Assembly: GCF_005160265.1 (NCBI RefSeq) | Contig: NZ_CP039865.1 | Coordinates: 892,828-956,827 of the forward strand | DNA: 64,000 nt | Direction: 5' to 3' | Source of the DNA: Phreatobacter aquaticus | GTDB taxonomy: Bacteria > Pseudomonadota > Alphaproteobacteria > Rhizobiales > Phreatobacteraceae | Part shown: piece by piece, positions 35,931-44,652 of the stretch | Numbering within the stretch: position 1 is the first letter of the stretch | How the letters are laid out: each line of letters begins with the position of its first letter | The notes under the pieces: generated by a model | Seen by the model: only the letters and a program-made list of their open reading frames with translations | Databases searched by the model: none | What the model was told of the DNA's origin: nothing | Made by a program: the position numbers and the translations under genes

Positions 35931-36329
35931 TTAGCGACGAATGACCCTTGCCGGGTTCTCTTCATAGGGTGGGGTATAGATCACGAGCACGCGCACCGGC
36001 GTCTCGCTGGTGACGGTGAACACGTGTTCCATCTCGGCGGGGAAGAAGCAGCTGTCGCCAGGCACCATGTCGAAGCTCTGGCCGTCGACCTCGGCGCGCG
36101 CCGAGCCGGCGAGCAGGTAGCAGATCTGGTCGATGCCGGGATGAGCGTGCGGCAGGGCGCCATTGCCCTTCTCGATCGTGCCGATCAGCATTTCGACGGA
36201 TTCAGCGCCCACCGTATCGCGCGAGATCAGCCGCTTGTTCAGCGTGCCGGTATGGTTGGCCGGATGGTAGCCAGACACATCCGCCTCGCGGACGTGGTAG
36301 CGGCGCTGAAGCTTGGAACTGGCGGTCAT
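35931..36329 (-). CDS. Cupin-domain protein
   Basis: A 132-residue single-domain cupin. Metal-binding motif 1 reads GALPHAHPGIDQICYLLAGS, with two His and a Glu-equivalent position replaced by Asp/Gln, and motif 2 is PGDSCFFPAEMEHVF, with the final His. ATG 36329 has GGGAG at the right distance; the neighbouring ATG at 36332 is too close to it. Function unknown: a sugar/organic-acid isomerase, dioxygenase or binding role are all possible. It is 22 bases upstream of the Bug gene, same strand. Confidence 0.8.
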   Translation of the reverse strand: MTASSKLQRRYHVREADVSGYHPANHTGTLNKRLISRDTVGAESVEMLIGTIEKGNGALPHAHPGIDQICYLLAGSARAEVDGQSFDMVPGDSCFFPAEMEHVFTVTSETPVRVLVIYTPPYEENPARVIRR

Positions 36330-36439
36330 CATGCACTCCCGGCCGGGCACTGGCGGCCCTTGTCCGGCAGTCTGCGTAGGGCGCGGGCAGTGTCAAGGCG
36401 CGGAGGGGCATTCCAGCCACCCCGCGGCTCCCAGAGGCA

Positions 36440-37045
36440 TCATGTCGCCGCCAGCATGTCCTCCACCTGGCCCAGCCGTTCCTTGCCGAAGAACATCTCG
36501 CTGCCGACGAAGAAGGTCGGGATGCCGAACACGCCCCGCGCGACCGCCGCTTCCGTATTGGCGACGAGGGCCTGCTTCACCGCGGGATCCTGGGTCGCCG
36601 CGACCAAAGCCTGCCCGTCCAGGCCGGCGGCGTCTAGCACGCGCACGACGACGTCGGGATCGTCCATCTTCTCGCCGTCCTCCCACATCGCCTTCAAGAC
36701 GGCGGCGCGATAGGGCTCGCCCAGCCCGGCCTTCTCCGCCGCGATCAGCCCGCGCATGACCACCAGTGTATTGACGGGGAAATGGGGATTGAGCCGGAAC
36801 CGCGTGAACGTGTGCCGCACGATGAACCGCTTCATCTCCAGCCGCTCATAGGCGAGCTTGGCCGGCACATCGGCGAAGCGCTGGAACGGCGAGAGGTTGT
36901 TGGTCGCCTTGAAGATGCCGCCCAGCAGGCAGGGCGTGTAGACGATCGACGCGCCGGTCCGCGCGGCAATATCCGGCAAGAGGCCCGCCACGAGATAGGC
37001 ATTGGGGCTGCCGAAATCGAAGATCAGTTCGACGGTCTTGGCCAT
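36440..37045 (-). CDS. 2-hydroxychromene-2-carboxylate isomerase-like DsbA-fold protein
   Basis: A 201-residue DsbA/kappa-class GST-like protein. The start VELIFDFGSPNAYLVAGLL corresponds to the conserved FDFxSP-xxYL motif, in which the serine is the glutathione-thiol contact. TPCLLGGIFKATNN and GVFGIPTFFVGSEMFFG (cis-proline) complete the fold. HCCA isomerases act in naphthalene-type ring cleavage, though many homologues have no known substrate. ATG 37045 lies 4 bases after the SDR stop on the same strand, implying cotranscription. Confidence 0.85.
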   Translation of the reverse strand: MAKTVELIFDFGSPNAYLVAGLLPDIAARTGASIVYTPCLLGGIFKATNNLSPFQRFADVPAKLAYERLEMKRFIVRHTFTRFRLNPHFPVNTLVVMRGLIAAEKAGLGEPYRAAVLKAMWEDGEKMDDPDVVVRVLDAAGLDGQALVAATQDPAVKQALVANTEAAVARGVFGIPTFFVGSEMFFGKERLGQVEDMLAAT

Positions 37046-37049
37046 GGGG

Positions 37050-37796
37050 TCACCAGCTTTCGGTCCAGGGGCGAAGGTCCATTTCATGCGTCCAGGCGGA
37101 TCGGCCCTGCCGGTGCAGCCAGACATAGTTGCGGGCGATCTCGTCGGGTTTGAGCACTTCGTCCCGCGCCAGCCGCTCCTCGATGTCGGGATAGCGGCCG
37201 CGGGTGAAGGCGCCATCGATCGCGCCGTCCACCACGACATGGGCCACGTGAATGCCCTTGGGCCCGAGCTCCCGCGCCATGCTCTGGGCCAGCGCCCTGA
37301 GGCTGTGCTTGGCGCCGGCAAAGGCTGAAAAGCCGTCGCGGCCCCGCAGGCTGGCCGTAGCGCCGGTGAAGATCACCGTGCCACGCCCCCGCGGGATCAT
37401 CACGCGGGCCGCCTCGCGCCCGGTGACGAAGCCGGCAAGCGCCGCCATCTCCCAGACCTTGGAATAGACCCGCGTGGTGGTCTCCACGATGGAGAACCGG
37501 ACATTGGCGCCGATATTGAAGACCACCACCTCGATCGGGCCGATCTCACGCTCGATCCGATCGACCAGCGCGACCATCTCGTCTTCCTCGCGGGCATCGA
37601 CCCCGAAGGCATGGGCCTTCCCGCCCTCCGCCCGGATCCGCGCCGCCTGTGCCTCCAACTGGTCGAGATTGCGCGGCCGGCGCGTGAGGCAGACCGTCAG
37701 GCCATCAGCTGCGAAAGCACGGGCCACTGCCACGCCGACGCCGTCACCAGCGCCGATCACAAGACAGACGCCGTTGGTCTTGCTCGCCTCGACCAT
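37050..37796 (-). CDS. Short-chain dehydrogenase/reductase family protein without the catalytic Tyr
   Basis: A 248-residue Rossmann protein. The cofactor motif VIGAGDGVGVAVARAFA and VVFNIGANVRF (NxGxN-like) are present. Where SDRs carry Y-x-x-x-K, this one reads FSAFAGAKHSLRAL: the lysine is kept but tyrosine is phenylalanine. TGATASLRG holds the usual serine. Such relatives are known but their reaction is uncertain. ATG 37796 is preceded 8 bases earlier by GGAGG, better than the ATG five codons upstream. It leads the isomerase gene. Confidence 0.85.
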   Translation of the reverse strand: MVEASKTNGVCLVIGAGDGVGVAVARAFAADGLTVCLTRRPRNLDQLEAQAARIRAEGGKAHAFGVDAREEDEMVALVDRIEREIGPIEVVVFNIGANVRFSIVETTTRVYSKVWEMAALAGFVTGREAARVMIPRGRGTVIFTGATASLRGRDGFSAFAGAKHSLRALAQSMARELGPKGIHVAHVVVDGAIDGAFTRGRYPDIEERLARDEVLKPDEIARNYVWLHRQGRSAWTHEMDLRPWTESW

Positions 37797-37969
37797 TTCG
37801 CTAGCCTCCATCGTGCTGTTGCACGATAGTCGACCGGCCCTGCGCGGCGGTCAATCCGGTGCGACCGGGGCCGATAGGCAGATGGCAGCCGTGGCGCAAT
37901 GAGATCGCCGGATACAGGATGCCTGAAAGACCCTAGCATTCACCCGTCCAACCGAGGCAGGAGCCCCCC

Positions 37970-38471
37970 ATGACTCTCGACCTGTCGACCTTTGCCTGGA
38001 TTCACACGCTGATCAGCCTGGTCCCACTCGTGGCAGGCATTGTGGTCGTGGCAAACCTGATCAAGTCCGAAGACAATCCCGCCTGGACCATGCTGTTCTT
38101 CGTGACGGCCATCGCCACCAACGTCACCGGCTTCGGCTTTCCGTTCCATCAGTTCCTGCCGTCGCACGGCGTCGCCATCATCTCGCTGGTGGTGTTGTTC
38201 GCAGCGCTGGCCGGCCGCTATCTCCTGCGCCTGCAGGGACACGGCCGCTGGATCTATGTGGTCGGGATCGTGGCCGGGCTCTATTTCGACTATTTCGTGC
38301 TGATCGCCCAGGCGTTCAACAAGGTGAACGTGCTGCGCGCCATGGCGCCGACACAGTCCGAGCCGCCCTTTCGCCATCGCGCAGGGCGTACTCCTCCTGG
38401 TCTTTCTCATCATCGGCTATGTCGCCGTGAAGGCCTTCCGGCCCGGCAGTTCCGGGCCCGTGGCTGCCTGA
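37970..38471 (+). pseudogene. Small polytopic membrane protein gene with a +1 frameshift
   Basis: Four-helix membrane protein starting MTLDLSTFAWIHTLISLVP; helices at about 8-28, 40-60, 65-85 and 98-115. The frame breaks at CCCTTTCGCC (38366-38375): in the original frame it runs on as arginine-rich nonsense to 38524 into the convergent gene, but skipping one base gives PPFAIAQGVLLLVFLIIGYV, a further helix, and a TGA at 38469-38471, four bases before the neighbour's stop. The corrected product is 166 residues. A sequencing error, a real mutation or, less likely, +1 slippage at TTT-C could explain it. Confidence 0.75.
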
Positions 38472-38475
38472 GGCG

Positions 38476-39564
38476 TCAGCGCTGGACGATGGCCGCGACA
38501 GGGCCGCCGCCAGGCGGTCCCTGATGCTCCGCGCCCCCCGAGACATAGATGCTCGTCCGTCCGACCAGGCCCGCCAATGCGCCGGCCACATAGGCACGGG
38601 CGTGACGGGTGGACGAGATGTCGGAATCGTCCAGCATGGTGTGGCGTGCACCCCGCACCTCGCCGTCCGGGCTCGCCTCGGCCTTGGCCAGCAACGCGAC
38701 CAGGCGGCCGCGCGCCGCCGCATCGAGCTGTCCCGGCGCGCCGAGCCCCAGCCGCCCAAGTGCGGCCCGCACCGGCTCGATATCGATGCAATCGGCCATC
38801 ACGGCATGATCGATGGTCAGCGGGCCGGACCAGGATGCCGAGCGACCCAGCACGACGATCTCGTGATTGGTCAGTTCCACGCCAGCCGATGCACTCGCTC
38901 GTCCCGACCAGACAGCGTAGTCGCGACAAATCATCTCATCGCTCAGGGCGTCCCGTTTGACCTCCCCAAGCGCCATCGCAACGCCCAGCGACGACGCGCC
39001 ACGCGACAGCCCCATGGACTTGAGCGTGTCGCCGACCGCCACCGTCGCCCCCCGCGCCTTCGCCTCGCCGATCCGTTGCGCGGTCAGAAGCGGGCACTTG
39101 ATCTGGACGAAATGGACATCGCCGGGGTCAGCAATGCCCGCCTGGCGCATCGCCTCCGCTACGCCCGCCGCCACCTGGTCGACCTGCATCATCCGCCCCA
39201 GCCCCTCCGCCGGCAGCGCCGCGGTATGGACCCGGCCGATGGCCAGCGCCGGACCGGCAGCACCGTCGCCCTCGACGCGCTCGAACACGGTCCAGTGCGG
39301 CGACATCGCGCCTTCCGTGCCCCCCGACATGACGTAGCAGACCTCGGCTGCACGCTCCGGGCCGATATGGCGGGCGAGTGCCAGTGTCAGGGATTGGGTG
39401 GCATAGCCGCGGGTGAAATCGTTGACGCAGCCATTGCCCTCGGTCTTGCCGAAGATCGCCAGGATACCGGCGGGACTGATCTCTCCGGCGGCGATTGCGG
39501 CCTCGATCCCGGTGGTATCGTCGGGCGAAGACGCGGCGATGCGGTGGACGCGGGCGATGGGCAT
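38476..39564 (-). CDS. Ring-opening amidohydrolase (cyanuric acid hydrolase/barbiturase family)
   Basis: A rare family that opens the ring of cyanuric acid or barbiturate. 362 residues, the usual length. The triple-repeat architecture with Ser-Lys pairs is visible: lysines in [30 protein letters not shown] and [11 protein letters not shown]; serines in [25 protein letters not shown] and [14 protein letters not shown]. Thus all six active-site residues appear kept. Cyanuric acid versus barbituric acid cannot be told apart. GAAGGA lies 7 bases before ATG 39564. No biuret or allophanate hydrolase gene is adjacent; a solute receptor and other catabolic-looking genes lie beside it. Confidence 0.9.
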   Translation of the reverse strand: MPIARVHRIAASSPDDTTGIEAAIAAGEISPAGILAIFGKTEGNGCVNDFTRGYATQSLTLALARHIGPERAAEVCYVMSGGTEGAMSPHWTVFERVEGDGAAGPALAIGRVHTAALPAEGLGRMMQVDQVAAGVAEAMRQAGIADPGDVHFVQIKCPLLTAQRIGEAKARGATVAVGDTLKSMGLSRGASSLGVAMALGEVKRDALSDEMICRDYAVWSGRASASAGVELTNHEIVVLGRSASWSGPLTIDHAVMADCIDIEPVRAALGRLGLGAPGQLDAAARGRLVALLAKAEASPDGEVRGARHTMLDDSDISSTRHARAYVAGALAGLVGRTSIYVSGGAEHQGPPGGGPVAAIVQR

Positions 39565-39709
39565 GTGCGATTCCTTCGGCATGAAACGGGTGTCGGACCA
39601 GTTTTGCTTGACAGCCCCCGCCTCTGTCACTATCCGGTCGCGTCTCCGAAAAGGACTTTTACGTCCAGCAGGCGGCCCAAGGCCGTCGCTCATCGTTAGG
39701 ATCCGACCG

Positions 39710-40006
39710 ATGTCGCGTCGTTGTGAACTCACCGGTAAAGGTGTTCAGGTTGGCCATCGGGTCAGCCACTCGAACATCAAGACCAAGCACCGCTTCCTGC
39801 CCAACCTGCAGAGCGTCTCCTTCGCATCCGATGCGCTCGGCCAGACCGTGTCGCTTCGGGTCTCGACCCATGCGCTGCGCTCGGTCGACCACAATGGCGG
39901 CCTGGATGCCTTCCTGCAGAAGGCCCGTGCCGAAGATCTGTCGATCAAGGCACGCCAGCTGAAGTCGGCGATCGCCAAGAAGGTTGCGGCAGCCGCCGCA
40001 GCCTGA
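39710..40006 (+). CDS. rpmB: 50S ribosomal protein L28
   Basis: A 98-residue L28, [33 protein letters not shown], then [20 protein letters not shown] and an alanine-rich tail. Alphaproteobacterial L28 is longer at the C-terminus than E. coli's 78 residues, as here. ATG 39710 matches the conserved start; TTAGGA is about 10 bases upstream. Followed by a strong terminator, so it is probably a single gene, divergent from the amidohydrolase. Confidence 0.97.
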   Translation: MSRRCELTGKGVQVGHRVSHSNIKTKHRFLPNLQSVSFASDALGQTVSLRVSTHALRSVDHNGGLDAFLQKARAEDLSIKARQLKSAIAKKVAAAAAA

Positions 40007-40034
40007 TCGGCGAACCGTCTTCCCAGACATTGCG

Positions 40035-40066
40035 AACCGGCGCCGGGCAACCGACGCCGGTTTTGT
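40035..40066 (+). terminator. Rho-independent terminator after rpmB
   Basis: AACCGGCG and CGCCGGTT form an 8-pair stem around a 12-base loop and are followed by TTTTG. It lies 28 bases after the rpmB stop. Confidence 0.8.
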
Positions 40067-40208
40067 CGTTTGTCCGGGCGCGCCCTTGCCCGTGCGTCCA
40101 AACGATTTCCCGTGCGTCATTGTCGCGCAGCGACGGCAACACCATATGGCAATAACATTGGTGCAAACGTGGGTCCGGTTCGGTCCCCGTGCCAAAGGTG
40201 GGAAACAC

Positions 40209-41192
40209 ATGTCGACCAAGACTCTTTTCCGCGTTGCAGCCGTCGCCGCCATCACGCTGATGGCTGGCGCGATCGTCGCTGACGCCCGTCCCGGTGGCAG
40301 CCGCTCGTCCGGCAGCCGCGGCAGCCAGACCCATTCCGCGCCTCCTCCGACCAATACCGCGCCCACGGCCGCCCAGCCGATGCAGCGCACGACCACGCCG
40401 ACGCCCGCCCCGGGCATGCAGCAGCCAGGCATGGCGCCGCGGCCCGGCATGACGCCGCCCGCGGCAGCCCAGCCGTCGCGCTGGGGTGGTCTCGGCATGG
40501 GCCTCGCCGCAGGTTTCCTCGGCGCCGGCCTGTTCGGCATGCTCGCTGGCGGCGGCTTCGGCGCTGGCCTCGGCTCGATGGCCGGCATGTTCGGCTTCCT
40601 GCTGCAGCTTGCCCTCATCGGCGGCATCATCTGGCTCGCCTTCCGCTTCTTCCGCAGCCGCAACCCGGCCCCCGCGGCAGGCCCGATGGGTCATGCCCGC
40701 ACCGGCGGCCCCATGGGCATGATGGGTGGCGCCGTTCCTGGCGCTGCCGGCGGCTCGGTCGCCTCGCCCAGCATGGCCCCCTCCGACAAGGTCGGCATCT
40801 CGCCGCAGGACTTCGACCAGTTCGAACGCCGGCTGGGTGAGGTGCAGGATGCCTATTCCCGCGAGGATGTGAACGCGCTTCGCGCCCTGGCGACGCCGGA
40901 AATGGTGTCCTATTTCGCCGAGGACCTGAAGGCCAATGCCGACCGCGGTGTCATCAACCGCATCTCCAACGTCAAGCTGCTGCAAGGCGACCTGTCGGAA
41001 GCCTGGCGCGAGCAGGACTCGGACTATGCAACGGTTGCGATGCGCTACGGTCTGGTCGACGTGACGACCGAGCGCGCCTCCGGCCGGGTCGTTGGCGGCA
41101 ACCCCGCCGGCGAGCAGGTGGTGGAGCTCTGGACCTTCCGCCGGCCCCATGGCGGCACCTGGGTGCTCTCCGCGATCCAGCAGACCGCCTAA
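40209..41192 (+). CDS. Tim44-like domain membrane protein
   Basis: 327 residues. A signal/anchor (about 7-25), then a serine-, proline- and methionine-rich linker (PGMQQPGMAPRPGMTPPAA), a Gly-Ala-rich double helix region (WGGLGMGLAAGFLGAGLFGM near 95 and MFGFLLQLALIGGIIWLAFR near 130) and a C-terminal Tim44-like domain (ISPQDFDQFERRLGEVQDAY, then VVELWTFRRPHGGTWVLSAI). Bacterial Tim44-like proteins are of uncertain role. ATG 40209 chosen for the signal sequence; GTGGGAAAC supplies the ribosome site. Confidence 0.85.
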   Translation: MSTKTLFRVAAVAAITLMAGAIVADARPGGSRSSGSRGSQTHSAPPPTNTAPTAAQPMQRTTTPTPAPGMQQPGMAPRPGMTPPAAAQPSRWGGLGMGLAAGFLGAGLFGMLAGGGFGAGLGSMAGMFGFLLQLALIGGIIWLAFRFFRSRNPAPAAGPMGHARTGGPMGMMGGAVPGAAGGSVASPSMAPSDKVGISPQDFDQFERRLGEVQDAYSREDVNALRALATPEMVSYFAEDLKANADRGVINRISNVKLLQGDLSEAWREQDSDYATVAMRYGLVDVTTERASGRVVGGNPAGEQVVELWTFRRPHGGTWVLSAIQQTA

Positions 41193-41216
41193 GCCCGTCC
41201 GACATCGAGATCTCGC

Positions 41217-41249
41217 AAACCCCGGCCATCGCGCCGGGGTTTGTTTTTG
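41217..41249 (+). terminator. Rho-independent terminator after the Tim44-like gene
   Basis: AAACCCCGGC and GCCGGGGTTT form a 10-pair stem with a short loop (CATCGC), followed by GTTTTTG. It begins 25 bases after the stop codon. Confidence 0.9.
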
Positions 41250-41368
41250 TGCCGTCAAGAGGCCGGGCAATCGAGCCTGTGGGTATTAACCCTTTGATCA
41301 GACCTGTTGACGAAGTCTTAATGAAACCGTTGCGAGCGACCGGCAGTCGTGGTTCCATCGTCGGCATC

Positions 41369-41878
41369 ATGAAGACGGTCACAACCGAAATACGCCTCGC
41401 GCGCCCTGCCGATGCCCCGGTCGTTGCCGAGGTCCACGACGAGGCATGGCGTGCCGCCTATCGCGGCCTCATCCCGGGTGCGGAGCTCGAAAAGCTGATC
41501 TCCCGCCGTGGCCCCGGCTGGTGGGAGCAGGCCATTCGCAAGGGCAATCGCATCGCCCTCCTCGGCTTCGGCGACGAAGTCGCGGGCTACGCGAATTATG
41601 GGCGCAACCGCGCCAAGGCACTGTCCTATGACGGTGAGATCTACGAGCTTTATCTGCGCCCGAAGTTCATTGGCCTCGGTCTCGGTCAGAAGCTGTTCGA
41701 GTCGGCCCGCCTCGACCTTGGCTCGCACGGGCTCGACAGCATGGTGATCTGGGCACTAAGCGACAACGAGGCGGCCATGCGTTTCTATCGCGCACTCGGC
41801 GGCAAGCCGGTGGCGCGGTCGTCCGAAACATTCGGCCCATCCTCGCTGGACAAGACGGCATTCGGCTGGAACGCCTGA
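41369..41878 (+). CDS. GNAT-family N-acetyltransferase
   Basis: A 169-residue acetyl-CoA-dependent acetyltransferase. VTTEIRLARPADAPVVAEVH opens the fold, ELYLRPKFIGLGLGQKLFES is the acetyl-CoA pyrophosphate loop (Q/RxxGxG/A form: FIGLGLGQKL), and AMRFYRALGGKPV is the C-terminal helix-strand. The substrate is unknown. ATG 41369 aligns with the domain start; an ATG at 41321 would add 16 residues. A probable -35-like TTGACG sits at about 41307, upstream of both. Confidence 0.85.
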   Translation: MKTVTTEIRLARPADAPVVAEVHDEAWRAAYRGLIPGAELEKLISRRGPGWWEQAIRKGNRIALLGFGDEVAGYANYGRNRAKALSYDGEIYELYLRPKFIGLGLGQKLFESARLDLGSHGLDSMVIWALSDNEAAMRFYRALGGKPVARSSETFGPSSLDKTAFGWNA

Positions 41879-41975
41879 CCTTTCTCCGGCACGCATTCTC
41901 GTTCGCCTTTCGCAGCACTTGCCGGAGACCGCCTGGAGCGGCTAACGAAGCGCGACCTTTTCCGGAGTTATCCTG

Positions 41976-42512
41976 ATGCGCATCGAAGCCGTCTCCCTCG
42001 GCAAGAACCCCCCGCACGAAGTCAACGTGATCGTCGAGGTCCCGGTCGGCGGCGAACCCATCAAGTACGAGATGGACAAGGAAGCCGGCACCCTGGTGGT
42101 CGACCGCTTTCTCTACACCTCGATGCGCTATCCGGGGAATTACGGCTTCATCCCGCATACGCTGTCGGAAGACGGCGATCCCTGCGACGTGCTGATCGCC
42201 AACCAGCGCGGCATCGTGCCGGGCGCCATTGTCGCCGTCCGCCCGATCGGCGTGCTCAAGATGAATGACGAAGCCGGTGGCGACGAGAAGATCATCGCGG
42301 TGCCTGTGCCGAAACTCACCCGCCGCTACGAGCATGTCCACGAGATCACCGACCTGCCGGACATCACGCTGAAGCAGATCGAGCACTTCTTCGAGCACTA
42401 CAAGGACCTGGAGCCCGGCAAGTGGGTGAAGGTCATCGGCTGGGGCGATGCCGAGGAGGCCCGCCGGCTGATCCTTGAAGGCGTCGAGCGCGCCAAGAAG
42501 GCTAAGGCCTGA
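41976..42512 (+). CDS. ppa: Inorganic pyrophosphatase
   Basis: Family I soluble pyrophosphatase, hydrolysing PPi to two phosphates. 178 residues. Conserved metal-site blocks: [45 protein letters not shown] (carrying the DGDPCDVL aspartate triad), and [22 protein letters not shown] precedes ATG 41976 by about 9 bases. Convergent with the cpdR-like gene across 22 bases. Confidence 0.97.
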   Translation: MRIEAVSLGKNPPHEVNVIVEVPVGGEPIKYEMDKEAGTLVVDRFLYTSMRYPGNYGFIPHTLSEDGDPCDVLIANQRGIVPGAIVAVRPIGVLKMNDEAGGDEKIIAVPVPKLTRRYEHVHEITDLPDITLKQIEHFFEHYKDLEPGKWVKVIGWGDAEEARRLILEGVERAKKAKA

Positions 42513-42534
42513 GCCAGCCTCCGGCCTGATCCGG

Positions 42535-42918
42535 TCAGGCCGGGCGCTTCGGCCCGGCGGCCAGCGCTTCCGCGGCCTTGGCGCGGATATCGGCCAGCGA
42601 GAATGGCTTGGTCACGACATCATGGATCAGCGCGTCGAGCCCATGCGCCCGCTCGCGCTGGTCCGCATAGCCGGTCATCAGCAGGATCACCAGGTCGGGA
42701 AACTGGGGGGCCGCCGCCAGCGCCAGCGCGATGCCGTCCATCAGCGGCATGCGGATGTCGGTGAGCAGGAGGTCGAACGCGCCCTTCTCGATCTCCAGGA
42801 TTTCCAGAGCCTCGGCGCCGTCCCGCGCCTCCTTGACGACGTGACCATCGATCTCGAGCGCCCGGCGCACGAAGGCGCGAACCGCTTCCTCGTCTTCGGC
42901 GATCAGGATGCGCGCCAT
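42535..42918 (-). CDS. cpdR: CpdR-like single-domain response regulator
   Basis: A 127-residue receiver domain without output. ILIAEDEEAVRAFVRRAL holds the acidic pocket, LLLTDIRMPLMDGIALALAA the phospho-aspartate, and DVVTKPFSLADIRAKAAEAL the conserved lysine. The MTGYADQRERAHGLDALIHD stretch matches rhizobial CpdR, which in its unphosphorylated form localises ClpXP to degrade CtrA and other cell-cycle factors. Identification as CpdR is by similarity to that family; rhizobia often carry two copies. It follows hpt on the same strand, 7 bases away. Confidence 0.8.
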   Translation of the reverse strand: MARILIAEDEEAVRAFVRRALEIDGHVVKEARDGAEALEILEIEKGAFDLLLTDIRMPLMDGIALALAAAPQFPDLVILLMTGYADQRERAHGLDALIHDVVTKPFSLADIRAKAAEALAAGPKRPA

Positions 42919-42925
42919 GGGCCGG

Positions 42926-43456
42926 TCAGTCCCCGATCACGCCGACGAAGGGCAATTGCCGCCATGCGTGGGCGACATCCATGCCGTAGCCGACGACGAA
43001 GACATCCGGGCAGGTGAAGCCGACATAGTCGGGATTGAGATGGACGGCCCGCTTGCCCGGCTTTTCCAGCAGGACGCAGGTCTTCACGCTGCGCGCGCCA
43101 CGCGCCATCAGAAGATCCTTGGCAAACGTCAGGGTACGGCCGCTCTCCAGAATATCGTCGACCAACAGGACATCACGATCGGCAACCGGGCTCTCGATAT
43201 CGTGGACGATGCGCACCGAGCCGCTCGACACCGTGCCTTCGAGATAGCTCGACAGCGACATGAACTCGACCTCGGGCGCCATGCCGGCCGCGTCCATGGC
43301 CCGGATCAGATCGGCCGCGAAGACGAAGGACCCCTTGAGCACCGCGATGACGAGCAGGCGCTCCGGCTTGGTCGCGGCAATCTCCTGGACCAGGCTGGTC
43401 TCGCGCTCGGCAATCTGCTCGGCGGAAAAAAGGACACGGATGTTGGATCGGTTCAT
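42926..43456 (-). CDS. hpt: Hypoxanthine phosphoribosyltransferase
   Basis: Purine salvage: hypoxanthine/guanine plus PRPP to IMP/GMP. 176 residues. LVIAVLKGSFVFAADLIRAM is the PPi loop, VEFMSLSSYLEGTVSSGSVR the flexible loop, and DVLLVDDILESGRTLTF the PRPP-binding motif with paired acids. YVGFTCPDVFVVGYGMD forms the purine-binding region. Its stop is 7 bases from the cpdR-like gene; a common pairing in Rhizobiales. Confidence 0.95.
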   Translation of the reverse strand: MNRSNIRVLFSAEQIAERETSLVQEIAATKPERLLVIAVLKGSFVFAADLIRAMDAAGMAPEVEFMSLSSYLEGTVSSGSVRIVHDIESPVADRDVLLVDDILESGRTLTFAKDLLMARGARSVKTCVLLEKPGKRAVHLNPDYVGFTCPDVFVVGYGMDVAHAWRQLPFVGVIGD

Positions 43457-43525
43457 CGTCTGGCTCCGCCACGTGCCGGAAAGAGCGGACGTGGTGTCAT
43501 GTGATAGCGCGGTGCGCAGCAGCCG

Positions 43526-44449
43526 TCACCGGCCTGCGGCATCAAGCCTCGTGAAGAAGCGCACTTCGACATTGGCGCCATCGGGGGGCGGCGATGCCAG
43601 CCGCGAGCGGAAGGCAACCGCTTCCCCCGGTCCAAGCTGCGGCTTCGGCGCAGTCGCTGTCCAGGTGTAGATTTCCTTGCCGCCGGCGTCGCGGACGGCA
43701 AGCCTCAGGCGCGGCAGATCGATGGCACGACTGGTGATGTTGACCAATTGGCCTTCGACCACCAGCACGACAACACCATCGACGACCTCTCTGGCGCCCT
43801 TGACGTCGCGAAAGTCGACGCCGCGCAGATTGACCGGAATGCCCATGCGCTCATAGACCGAGGCCGCGTCCGGCACGGTCCGCACGATCTGCTCGCGGCC
43901 GAGAAAGAACAGTCCCAGGATCGCAGCCCCAAGGGCCAGGATGGTTGCCGACGGCGAGAGACGCAGCCGGCTGACCGGGATGCGCGACATGGCGGCAGGC
44001 AGCCGCCGGCGCTTCGATGTATCGGCACCACCCGCGCCAGCGCGCCGGCTGCCGGTGCTGCTGGGGCGCGGCTCGGGATCGCGACGCTGAGGCAAGGGCT
44101 CCGCCACGATGTCCGGCTGGAGCGAGGGAGCCTCGGCGACGGGGAAATCATCGGCCTCGACAGGGGCTTCAGCGGGGTCGGCGGCCCCGTCATCCTTGTC
44201 CTTGGCTTCTTCGGCGAAGGCGGCACCCCAGTCGGCATCATCGACAGCGGCCTGCGGGGATGGCTCGGATGAGCGCGCCGGCGGCTCGTCGAAGGTCGCC
44301 ATGGCGGCTTCCGGCTCGGCCAGGGCGCTTTCGGGGGTCGCCAGCCAGACGGCACGGCACTGGGCACAACGGACCTGCCGCCCGTCCTCACCGAGGGCGG
44401 ATGCGGAGACCCGGAAAGCCGTCGCGCAAGAGGGGCAGACGATCAACAT
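43526..44449 (-). CDS. Zinc-ribbon (MJ0042) and DUF3426 membrane protein
   Basis: 307 residues. The N-terminal MJ0042-type zinc ribbon is MLIVCPSCATAFRVSASALG then VRCAQCRAVW (C-x2-C...C-x2-C). An acidic, proline-rich linker follows, then a basic stretch (SKRRRLPAAMSRIPVSRLRL), one membrane helix (about 181-200) and a C-terminal DUF3426 beta-sandwich (VDGVVVLVVEGQLVNITSR). Widespread in proteobacteria, function unknown, probably an envelope protein with a cytosolic zinc finger. ATG 44449 opens the ribbon. Confidence 0.85.
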   Translation of the reverse strand: MLIVCPSCATAFRVSASALGEDGRQVRCAQCRAVWLATPESALAEPEAAMATFDEPPARSSEPSPQAAVDDADWGAAFAEEAKDKDDGAADPAEAPVEADDFPVAEAPSLQPDIVAEPLPQRRDPEPRPSSTGSRRAGAGGADTSKRRRLPAAMSRIPVSRLRLSPSATILALGAAILGLFFLGREQIVRTVPDAASVYERMGIPVNLRGVDFRDVKGAREVVDGVVVLVVEGQLVNITSRAIDLPRLRLAVRDAGGKEIYTWTATAPKPQLGPGEAVAFRSRLASPPPDGANVEVRFFTRLDAAGR

Positions 44450-44652
44450 GGCAGCGCCTCGGGACCGATGTCCCACTGCGCCCACCGTGCCTCAGCGTGG
44501 TTAATTGCCGGTTACTGCACGGGAAAAGGCCGTGATGCTCGCTCGCCCCTGCCAGATGCGATCTCGCTCGTTCCGTGCACCGGTGATGCGAAGGCCGGCG
44601 AGGCGGCACAACCTGCCTCCTCGCCGGCACTCACTCGATCCGGTAACGAGCG

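Noticed and set aside
38366-38375. CCCTTTCGCC as a programmed +1 frameshift signal.
   Set aside because: No stop codon or rare codon follows the slip position and no stimulator is visible; kept only as a minor alternative to error or mutation.
37970-38524. Reading the membrane protein gene straight through as a 184-residue protein.
   Set aside because: The C-terminal 50 residues are arginine/proline-rich nonsense overlapping the convergent gene; the +1 frame gives a membrane helix and a well-placed stop.
42513-42541. GGCCTGA/TCAGGCC hairpin between ppa and the cpdR-like gene as a terminator.
   Set aside because: Stem is short, has no T run and overlaps the 3'-end of the cpdR-like coding sequence.
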